A stretch of 8,944 bases of DNA, taken from the NCBI GenBank assembly GCA_946497265.1, contig CAMMKL010000077.1, positions 1 through 8,944 of the forward strand. Direction: 5' to 3'. The stretch is from an uncultured Clostridia bacterium. GTDB lineage: Bacteria > Bacillota > Clostridia > Oscillospirales > Acutalibacteraceae. The notes under the pieces are model-generated. The model searched no databases and was not told the DNA's origin. It saw only the letters and a program-made list of their open reading frames with translations. How positions within the stretch are numbered: the first letter of the stretch is position 1; each line of letters begins with the position of its first letter. Below, in pieces: positions 1 to 5,697 of the stretch. The position numbers and the translations under genes were made by a program.

Positions 1-439
1 CTGATGAAAACGGGTAATATCTACCCTCGCATGGCAAAACTGCAAACCATTAGCCAAAATTGGGGTATTTAATGCCATAGAAAAAATGCGGTAACATCCT
101 TGCTAAGAGTTCCTGCCCATCCCCATTTTTTGACTAAAGTCCAATACTAAAATGGAGCCACAAAAAAAGAACAGATGAACGACAACTTAATTGGTGTTTA
201 TTTAAATCTATAGCTTTCCATTCCCAAGCAATCCAGTAAGTACCGATAGTTTAGCCTATGGAGGAGAGGCTACGTAAGGAAGTAGCCTCTCCTCCGTCTA
301 AGTAAACAGCCAAAAGATGAGAGTTAGGTTAATTAAATACATTTAGAGAAACGCAGGACAGAAAGGAAAATGATTAAGAGTAGAACCATTTACGATAAAA
401 AGCTAAGGCGATAATTGTTTTCTTTTTTATTCATTTTAA
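1..439. other. Gene-poor stretch
   Basis: No reading frame of useful length with a ribosome binding site is visible on either strand, and I recognise no RNA gene. The stretch is AT-rich, like the minus-strand gene that follows it. Its one clear structure is the long hairpin at 260-295. Frame 1 on the plus strand is open from the window edge to a TAA at 70-72, which could be the tail of a gene cut by the edge, but nothing else supports that. Minus-strand readings across 1-258 are interrupted by several stops. It could be decayed accessory DNA or the long 3' flank of the gene at 440-1141. Confidence 0.5.
260..295. repeat. Perfect 14-bp inverted repeat (hairpin)
   Basis: The arm GGAGGAGAGGCTAC at 260-273 is exactly complementary to GTAGCCTCTCCTCC at 282-295, leaving an 8-base loop (GTAAGGAA). 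Two further pairs, including one G-T, extend the base of the stem. Neither side is followed by a run of T, so it is not a standard intrinsic terminator. It lies about 145 bases beyond the stop of the minus-strand gene and could be in that gene's 3' untranslated region. It may be a transcript-stabilising or factor-dependent end structure, or a remnant of a mobile element. The structure is certain; its role is not. Confidence 0.75.
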
Positions 440-1141
440 CTATATAGAATTATATACATTATTTACTGCCTCAACATAGCAAATAAACGATGGATGATTT
501 TTTTCGTTATTTATTGATAAATATTTATTTTTAATCATGGAATATTGTTGCTTTACAAGCTCCCATTTTCCTCTTTTTTTAATGCAATCAACCTTCTTGT
601 CTATTTTAGAAGAGTTTGGAGCGATATTCCAATAATATTCATCGTCACATGCCCAGCCGTTTTTTTTGTGAATTAACCTATAATAATTGTTTCTACGATC
701 TCGCCTAATAATACAAACATCTATGGAAAAACAAGCAGTTCTATTTCCAGAGTAAAAACCAGAATCAAGACGGGGTTCAATTCCATTAGACCAGACTGAT
801 TGATAAAACCGGATTGATTTAGATGTGAGCACAGATGTTGAATCTTTACAATTACCTAAATTCCTACTTTTTAAAGATTCATCAAAAGCCTTCCGCACAC
901 ATTCTTTAAGGTAACGGCAATCCTTAAAATCTTTGCATCGAACTATTTCTAAATTGTAATCCAAATCAATTGACCCAAAGCCGTTTTGCATTATAAAATT
1001 TTTAGCACCACTTCCGACTAAACGGAAATTTGTACCAATATCATACTTTTCTTTTATAATATGGCATAAATCTTGCATGATTTCTCCTGATAGTCTTCGC
1101 ATGTTACTTAAAAAATTTTTATCATCTACGTAGTGATACAT
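440..1141 (-). CDS. Putative nucleotidyltransferase-fold protein (orphan)
   Basis: This 233-residue protein shows the signature of the DNA polymerase beta-type nucleotidyltransferase superfamily. There is a Gly-Ser turn (GSGAKN, residues 43-48), then acidic residues in DLD (59-61), and a third candidate Asp at 141 in the strand-like SIDVCII. The spacing fits a Gly-Ser / Asp-x-Asp / Asp active site. The C-terminal part (about 190-233) is charged, then ends in an aromatic-rich HPSFICYVEAVN segment. I recall similar unannotated proteins from Clostridia but no established function. The ATG at 1141 is chosen because AAGGAG (1150-1155) sits 8 bases upstream; an earlier GTG at 1150 overlaps that site. 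The gene is clearly more AT-rich than the genes from 1618 onward, it stands alone with its own promoter, and no partner such as a toxin or effector lies next to it. Transfer is likely. Substrate unknown. Confidence 0.65.
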   Translation of the reverse strand: MYHYVDDKNFLSNMRRLSGEIMQDLCHIIKEKYDIGTNFRLVGSGAKNFIMQNGFGSIDLDYNLEIVRCKDFKDCRYLKECVRKAFDESLKSRNLGNCKDSTSVLTSKSIRFYQSVWSNGIEPRLDSGFYSGNRTACFSIDVCIIRRDRRNNYYRLIHKKNGWACDDEYYWNIAPNSSKIDKKVDCIKKRGKWELVKQQYSMIKNKYLSINNEKNHPSFICYVEAVNNVYNSI

Positions 1142-1176
1142 ACATTCCACTCCTTTTTAGAAATTTAAATCAGTAT

Positions 1177-1205
1177 AGAATACATCTATTGTACTTATTT
1201 GTCAA
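1177..1205 (-). promoter_or_regulatory. Sigma-A type promoter of the nucleotidyltransferase-fold gene
   Basis: On the minus strand a perfect TTGACA -35 box (1200-1205) and a TATTCT -10 box (1177-1182) are separated by 17 bases. Transcription would start near 1170, giving a short leader of about 30 bases that contains the AAGGAG site. The position fits the gene starting at 1141. Confidence 0.75.
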
Positions 1206-1603
1206 GATTTTCATATCGATTTTTAAATTTTTATTCTCTTAGACAGCTTAATTGTTTCATTTAACTAAATAAACACTTTTTAGAACAGGTTGGGCCAACA
1301 CGATAAGAAGTATCGAAATTACTCTAACACGCTTTTGATTCTGTTGGCAGGAATAATAGAAGGAAACGGAACCCGACTTTGAATTATATTAAATGAAATC
1401 ACACCAAGAGCCTTACAAGTAGAAAGTTTCGTCTAATATGCCGCCCAAAAAAATCCCGCCTTATTTGTTATCCAAGATGTGTGCGGTCTTCGGAGCTTTT
1501 AATAACTATCATGATTTCCCCCTGTAAAAGCGCTTTTTTATTTTTGGCTTGCCTCTTTTGTATCAAACAAACTGGAAGACGCATAGCATAGATTAGAAAG
1601 AAC
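1206..1603. other. Gene-poor intergenic stretch
   Basis: About 400 bases between two divergent genes hold no supported coding region and no recognisable RNA. Short open stretches exist (for example an ATG at 1438 with 29 codons) but lack ribosome binding sites. No convincing -35/-10 pair could be picked for the plus-strand gene at 1618. A 12-bp perfect palindrome AAAAGCGCTTTT at 1526-1537 is the only notable site and is listed separately. Confidence 0.5.
1525..1538 (+). promoter_or_regulatory. Palindrome resembling a catabolite-responsive element (tentative)
   Basis: AAAAGCGCTTTT (1526-1537) is a perfect palindrome about 80 bases upstream of the ATPase start. Set against the Bacillus CcpA-binding consensus (TGWAARCGYTWNCW, from memory), the stretch 1525-1538 matches the central AARCGYT completely. 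It departs from the consensus at the outer G and outer C. It could be a weak operator or chance in AT-rich DNA. Confidence 0.25.
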
Positions 1604-1617
1604 AGGAGGGATTACTT

Positions 1618-2712
1618 ATGCTGCATGAATCTCCGGCATTTTTTTTGGGAGCAAATTCACCATCCGGTTTTGTTTCACGCTTTGACCATTTATATAGTCC
1701 CGACGAAGGATGGTTTGCCTACATATTAAAAGGTGGCCCAGGCACGGGAAAATCAACACTGATGAAACGCGCCGCCCACGATTTTGACGAATTGGGAACA
1801 GCAGTGGAACTCATCCATTGTTCCTCCGATCCGGAGTCTTTGGATGCCGTTATTTTTCCACAATTAAAGGCCTGCATAGTGGACGGCACCGCCCCCCATA
1901 CCCTAGACCCCATTTACCCCGGTGTATCTGACACCATCGTAAATCTAGGGGAATGTTGGGATTCAACGCGCTTAAGAAACAACCACCGCGACATTCTTGA
2001 CGTCACCCGCCGTTGCTCTGCCCAACACCAGCGTTCACGGCGTTACTTGGCAGCATGCGGCGCGTTGGCGGAAGATACGTCGCGCATCGCGCGCTCAACG
2101 GTAAACTTTGAAAAAGCCGAAACCTTTGCCGCGCACCTTGCCAAAAAAAAGATGGGGGCAGCGCAAGGCGGACGAGGGCGGGAAAAAGTCCGTTTGCTCT
2201 CCGCTATTTCCCCGGATGGCGTGGTAAATTTGGAACATACCGCTTCCCTTCTCTGCAGCGATATTATCTTGATCGAAGACGAATACGATGCTGTAGGCGC
2301 TTTCCTTTTGGATTGCCTGCGCGAGCTTGCACGCAACCGTGGATTGGATGTCGTCGCCTGTTATTGCCCGATGGCTCCCCTCACCAAACTTGACGCCCTG
2401 TTGATCCCACAGATAGGCCTAGGCTTCCTGGTTAGCAACAGTTGGCATCCCTGTGCTTCTTTGCGCGGCTGCCGTACCATACACGCCCGCCGTTTTATCC
2501 AAGGGGAATCGCTTGCCGCTCACAAGCAAAAGCTGAGCTTTAACCGAAGAACACAACGTATTCTGCAAAACGAGGCAGTAGAATGCTTGGCCGAGGCCAA
2601 ACGGATACACGACGATTTGGAATCCTTATATGCCTCTGCTATGGACTATTCTAAAGTTGATAAATACTATATGCACATTTATGATGAGATTAGCACACGA
2701 ATGCTATTTTAA
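1618..2712 (+). CDS. Two-domain P-loop ATPase (PRK06851-like), function unknown
   Basis: This 364-residue protein is predicted to be cytoplasmic. A Walker A motif GGPGTGKST lies at residues 39-47, followed by HCSSDPESLD (67-76) and IVDGTAPH (87-94), which may supply the acidic Walker B position. These blocks match what I remember of the PRK06851 family of Firmicute ATPases, which has no established role and a similar length. The C-terminal half repeats the same plan: LSAISPDGVV (194-203) mirrors the start of the protein, and LDALLIPQI (258-266) mirrors SLDAVIFPQL (74-83). Where the second P-loop should be, the sequence reads IEDEYDAVGAF, so that half probably does not bind ATP in the usual way. 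AGGAGGG (1604-1610), 7 bases upstream, fixes the start. It is monocistronic: a terminator follows, and the next gene has its own promoter. Substrate or partner cannot be inferred from the neighbours. Confidence 0.85.
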   Translation: MLHESPAFFLGANSPSGFVSRFDHLYSPDEGWFAYILKGGPGTGKSTLMKRAAHDFDELGTAVELIHCSSDPESLDAVIFPQLKACIVDGTAPHTLDPIYPGVSDTIVNLGECWDSTRLRNNHRDILDVTRRCSAQHQRSRRYLAACGALAEDTSRIARSTVNFEKAETFAAHLAKKKMGAAQGGRGREKVRLLSAISPDGVVNLEHTASLLCSDIILIEDEYDAVGAFLLDCLRELARNRGLDVVACYCPMAPLTKLDALLIPQIGLGFLVSNSWHPCASLRGCRTIHARRFIQGESLAAHKQKLSFNRRTQRILQNEAVECLAEAKRIHDDLESLYASAMDYSKVDKYYMHIYDEISTRMLF

Positions 2713-2785
2713 TGTATTACCTTGGCGTCAAATACAAACTGATCAAATGCTTCCTTCTATATTCCCTTTCTATTTATACTTTTCT

Positions 2786-2820
2786 AACTGCCGTCCGAAC
2801 AGAAAGGCGGCAGTTTTTAT
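2786..2820 (+). terminator. Intrinsic terminator after the ATPase gene
   Basis: AACTGCCG (2786-2793) pairs perfectly with CGGCAGTT (2808-2815), and the T run continues as TTTTTATTTT. The 14-base loop can close further with CC/GG. It lies about 75 bases after the stop at 2712 and separates the ATPase gene from the exporter. Confidence 0.88.
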
Positions 2821-2867
2821 TTTGAGTATAAAAGATGTAAAATGCTTTTCCTTTTTACTTCCTTTTC

Positions 2868-2876
2868 TGGTATAAT
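2868..2876 (+). promoter_or_regulatory. Extended -10 promoter of the MATE exporter gene
   Basis: TGGTATAAT (2868-2876) is a perfect -10 box with the TGn extension. The -35 position 17 bases upstream (2848-2853, TTCCTT) is poor, which fits an extended -10 promoter. Transcription would start near 2883 and give a leader of about 36 bases before the ATG at 2919. Confidence 0.7.
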
Positions 2877-2918
2877 GAGAAATACAAAACGAATATAGAA
2901 AGAAAAAGGAGAATTCGC

Positions 2919-4310
2919 ATGAAACGTAGCAGGAGCCTGCTGTCATCAGGTATTACCGATATGACAACCGGAAACCCGTACAAGCTGATCCTGTTGTTTT
3001 CGATCCCTTTGTTGATTGGGAACATTTTTCAACAGATGTACAACATGGTAGACAGCATCGTGGTGGGAAACATTGTGGGAGAAAAGGCTCTGGCTGCGGT
3101 TGGGACAGCTTTCCCCATCGTTTTTATGACCAGTTCGCTGTTCATGGGGATCGGTGTGGGGGCTACCATTATGATTTCGCAGTATTACGGCGCCCAAGAT
3201 ATGGAAAACATCCAAAATACGGTAGATACTATTTACACCGCTACTATGGTGGGGATTATCCCTGTGGCTATTTTAGCCGCTTTTCTGAGCGAACCCGTCC
3301 TGCGCCTGATGCAGGTTCCGGACGACGGAACCCTCCAGATGGCCAAAACCTACTTGATTGTCATCTTTGTCGGTATTCTGGGTGGTTTGGGCTACAACAT
3401 TAATGCCGGGGTTCTACAAGGATTGGGCGACAGCCGCACCTCCGTGTTTTTTCTTCTTATCGCTATGGTAATCAATATCGTTTTGGACCTGGTATTCGTT
3501 TTGGCGGGTATGGGGGTATTCGGCGTGGCGTTTGCTACCATCATTGCCCAGTTGGCTTCCTGGCTGTTCGGCATTCGCTACATTAACAAACACTACAGCT
3601 TTATTCATATTCGTCCGTTCTCCCTTCGCTTGTACAAGCCTTTGTTCTGGCAGGTGGTACGGCTAGGGGTCCCTTCCGGCCTGCAGCAGGCCCTATTTTC
3701 CATGGGTATTATGGTTATGCAATCACTGGTAAACGGCTACGGTTCCTCCTTTATGGCAGGTTTTAATGGAGCAAATAAAATAGATACCTTTGCATTCATG
3801 CCGATTCAAAGCTTTACCACGGCCATCACCACTTATGTAGGACAAAACATCGGAGCCGGGCGGGTCGATCGGGTAAAACAGGGAACACGCGCAGGCCTTA
3901 TTCTATCCGTGGGATGCAGCATACTCATCGGCGGTCTTCTGTTCCCTCTGAGCGGTTATTTGATGCAAATGTTTACGCAGATTCCCGATGTGATCGCCTC
4001 CGGAGTCTCTTATCTTCATTGTGTTCTGCCTTTTTATTCTTTGTTGGCAATCAGTTTTATTTACAGCAGTGCGCTGCGCGGGGCAGGAGAAATGATCGTA
4101 CCCTTGCTCTCTTCGGTGGTCTCCCTATGGCTGGTCAGGGTACCCGTTGCCTATTGGATTGCCTCCATCTGGGGAAAGGATTACATTTTCTTATCTTATG
4201 CCATCGGCTGGTTGTTTGGCGTCGTGATTTCCTATACTTATTACCGCCTTGGAAGATGGATCAAAAAAGGATTGGTATCTTCCTCAAATAAAAACGCACC
4301 CGCTTCTTAA
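2919..4310 (+). CDS. MATE family efflux transporter
   Basis: This is a 463-residue integral membrane protein, the usual length for MATE exporters, with about 12 hydrophobic segments in two repeated halves. The N-terminal block TTGNPYKLILLF (16-27), followed by a QQMYNMVDSIVVG segment (38-50), is typical of the family. The related start of the second half, RLGVPSGLQQALFSMG, is clear further on. Family members export drugs or other cationic compounds in exchange for Na+ or H+. The sequence does not tell which ion or substrate, so no NorM, MepA or DinF name is given. AAGGAG (2906-2911), 7 bases upstream, supports the ATG at 2919. The gene is monocistronic, with its own promoter and a shared bidirectional terminator 5 bases after the stop. 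No adjacent regulator gene of the MarR or TetR kind is present, so expression may be constitutive or controlled from elsewhere. Confidence 0.93.
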   Translation: MKRSRSLLSSGITDMTTGNPYKLILLFSIPLLIGNIFQQMYNMVDSIVVGNIVGEKALAAVGTAFPIVFMTSSLFMGIGVGATIMISQYYGAQDMENIQNTVDTIYTATMVGIIPVAILAAFLSEPVLRLMQVPDDGTLQMAKTYLIVIFVGILGGLGYNINAGVLQGLGDSRTSVFFLLIAMVINIVLDLVFVLAGMGVFGVAFATIIAQLASWLFGIRYINKHYSFIHIRPFSLRLYKPLFWQVVRLGVPSGLQQALFSMGIMVMQSLVNGYGSSFMAGFNGANKIDTFAFMPIQSFTTAITTYVGQNIGAGRVDRVKQGTRAGLILSVGCSILIGGLLFPLSGYLMQMFTQIPDVIASGVSYLHCVLPFYSLLAISFIYSSALRGAGEMIVPLLSSVVSLWLVRVPVAYWIASIWGKDYIFLSYAIGWLFGVVISYTYYRLGRWIKKGLVSSSNKNAPAS

Positions 4311-4314
4311 AACG

Positions 4315-4350
4315 CAAAACCCGGTACCCTTTCGGGATTACCGGGTTTTG
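4315..4350. terminator. Bidirectional intrinsic terminator
   Basis: CAAAACCCGGTA (4315-4326) pairs perfectly with TACCGGGTTTTG (4339-4350), and the loop can close further with CCC/GGG. It lies in the 43-base gap between the convergent stops at 4310 and 4354. T-rich sequence follows on both strands, so it can end both the exporter transcript and the kinase transcript. Confidence 0.9.
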
Positions 4351-4353
4351 TGC

Positions 4354-5475
4354 TTAGTTTTTATTGTTGTATCTATCTACGATTTCAACCATCTGCGGCC
4401 ACTTGCGCTCCATATCTGCCGCTAATTTCATTTGCGTATGGCAGCGTACCAAATTATGATCTGGATATTCCGTACGGAAGTAAACATCGCCATCGACATA
4501 ATCCGCCAGAAAACGGGAGGCACATTCCAATGTCATCGTTTTCGCCCCCAAAGGCAGCATCTCAATCTCTGTAGGCGTCAAGCTGTTTCCACAGGTTTCC
4601 AGGTACCCTTTTGTGTAGGCTTCAAACAACGTAAGATCAATCCAAACTTTGGAGAGATCCCGCTCGTCTTCCTCCGCCGTGCTCGCGCCAAAACGGATAG
4701 CGTCGCCAAAATCGGTTACGGCTAAGCCGGGCATCACGGTATCCAAATCCAAAACGCAGAGGCCTTCCCCGGTATCCGCATCCAGCATAACGTTGTTAAG
4801 CTTCGTGTCGTTGTGCGTAACGCGCAAAGGAAGCTCACCGTTCTCCAGAAGTTCCTGTAAAATAGCCAGCTCCTTTTCACGCGCCATGATAAACTGGTAT
4901 TCTTCCTGGACCAGATCCGCACGGCCGGAGCGGTTTTCTTGCATGGCCTTCTGCAGATTCTTCAGACGCATGGGGGTATTGTGAAAATCGGGTATGGTTT
5001 CATACAGCTCTTCTGCCGGATAATCGGAAAGCATTTTCTGAAATTTTCCAAACGCTACCGCGCTTTGGTAAAATTGGTTCGGTTCTTCCACCGTATCCAG
5101 GCAAACGCTGTTCTCAATAAAGTCAAAAGCCCTCCACATATATCCGTTGCTGTCTTTATAATAGCACTTGTTGTCTATGGAAGGAATCACGTTAAGCATC
5201 TCCCGTGAGAGATCTCCGCCTTCTTCCAAAATCTTCTTCCGCAGATGCTGTGTTACACCCCAAATGTTTTTCATGACGGCTTCCGGTTCGTGAAAAACAT
5301 GATGGTTGATTCGCTGCAAGATGTATCTGCGTTTGCCGCCGTCCCTTTGGCGAAACACTACTTCAAAGGTATCGTTGATGTGTCCTGTGCTTAACGTCTT
5401 CTTTTTTTGCAAGACACCTTCAAACTGCATATTCGCAATTGCTTCGTCTATCTTGGCGCAGTAGGATCTCTCCAT
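4354..5475 (-). CDS. Sugar 1-kinase, N-acetylhexosamine kinase-like (paralogue A)
   Basis: This 373-residue member of the aminoglycoside phosphotransferase/choline kinase fold is probably a cytosolic anomeric sugar kinase of the NahK type, which converts GlcNAc or GalNAc with ATP to the 1-phosphate. Visible parts are the nucleotide loop STGHINDTF (29-37), the catalytic loop HNDTKLNN (221-228, Asp223 as likely base, Asn228 for metal) and the metal-binding DLDT (243-246). The ATG at 5475 is chosen because GGGAGG (5481-5486) lies 5 bases upstream and because it aligns with the start of the paralogue at 5698-6813. A longer frame from a TTG at 5541 would only translate the leader. By eye the two kinases are well over half identical along their length. 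They differ in the segment after the FIE motif: ENSVCLD here, EGATSYD in the other. The gene has its own promoter and leader hairpin. The true substrate is unproven and could be another hexose. Confidence 0.82.
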   Translation of the reverse strand: MERSYCAKIDEAIANMQFEGVLQKKKTLSTGHINDTFEVVFRQRDGGKRRYILQRINHHVFHEPEAVMKNIWGVTQHLRKKILEEGGDLSREMLNVIPSIDNKCYYKDSNGYMWRAFDFIENSVCLDTVEEPNQFYQSAVAFGKFQKMLSDYPAEELYETIPDFHNTPMRLKNLQKAMQENRSGRADLVQEEYQFIMAREKELAILQELLENGELPLRVTHNDTKLNNVMLDADTGEGLCVLDLDTVMPGLAVTDFGDAIRFGASTAEEDERDLSKVWIDLTLFEAYTKGYLETCGNSLTPTEIEMLPLGAKTMTLECASRFLADYVDGDVYFRTEYPDHNLVRCHTQMKLAADMERKWPQMVEIVDRYNNKN

Positions 5476-5500
5476 GTTATCCTCCCATACACACTCACAA

Positions 5501-5528
5501 GGCGTATGAAATTCCCATTCCATACGCC
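5501..5528 (-). promoter_or_regulatory. Leader hairpin of sugar kinase A
   Basis: GGCGTATG (5501-5508) and CATACGCC (5521-5528) are exact inverted repeats. In the minus-strand transcript the stem continues inward for four more pairs, one of them G-U, and closes on GGGA, a GNRA-type tetraloop. It lies between the promoter (5550-5579) and the ribosome binding site (5481-5486). No T run follows, so it is not a terminator. It could stabilise the mRNA, bind a protein, or be a palindromic repressor operator in the DNA. Confidence 0.6.
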
Positions 5529-5549
5529 GTATTTTTTTCAATATCTTTT

Positions 5550-5579
5550 ATTATACCACTTCTCACTATTAAGAATCAA
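5550..5579 (-). promoter_or_regulatory. Promoter of sugar kinase A
   Basis: On the minus strand TTGATT (5574-5579) and TGG-TATAAT (-10 at 5550-5555, TGn extension at 5556-5558) are 18 bases apart. Start of transcription would fall near 5543, giving a leader of about 68 bases that contains the hairpin at 5501-5528. This separates kinase A from the operon upstream of it. Confidence 0.72.
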
Positions 5580-5630
5580 GAAAAAGAGGGATATTTTTAG
5601 AAATCGTGACAATTTTTTACAGTTTATGAA

Positions 5631-5670
5631 ACAACCCGCAGAAAGATTGTTTATCTTTTCTGCGGGTTGT
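5631..5670 (-). terminator. Terminator-like hairpin after sugar kinase B
   Basis: ACAACCCGCAGAAA (5631-5644) pairs perfectly with TTTCTGCGGGTTGT (5657-5670). The stem continues with GAT/ATC past a one-base bulge. It begins 27 bases after the minus-strand stop at 5698. On the minus strand the tail is T-rich but interrupted (TTGTTTCATAAA), so termination may be partial. Some read-through into kinase A is possible. Confidence 0.75.
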
Positions 5671-5697
5671 GATCTTATTCTCTGTTGAAGCAGAAAA

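Noticed and set aside
1..258. Possible decayed minus-strand coding sequence rich in Trp codons
   Set aside because: Several in-frame stops at about the chance rate and no recognisable family.
370..414. 14-codon frame with AAAGGAAA upstream
   Set aside because: Too short, no following gene on the plus strand and no regulatory structure that would make it a leader peptide.
441..456. TATATA/TATATA inverted repeat at the stop of the nucleotidyltransferase-fold gene
   Set aside because: Pure A/T repeat in AT-rich DNA; too weak a stem to act as a terminator.
1438..1527. 29-codon plus-strand frame beginning MPPKKIPPYL
   Set aside because: No ribosome binding site and no similarity I can recognise; its length is expected by chance.
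5476..5541. N-terminal extension of kinase A from a TTG at 5541
   Set aside because: It would translate across the leader hairpin and the ribosome binding site, begins essentially at the predicted transcription start without its own site, and has no match in the paralogue.
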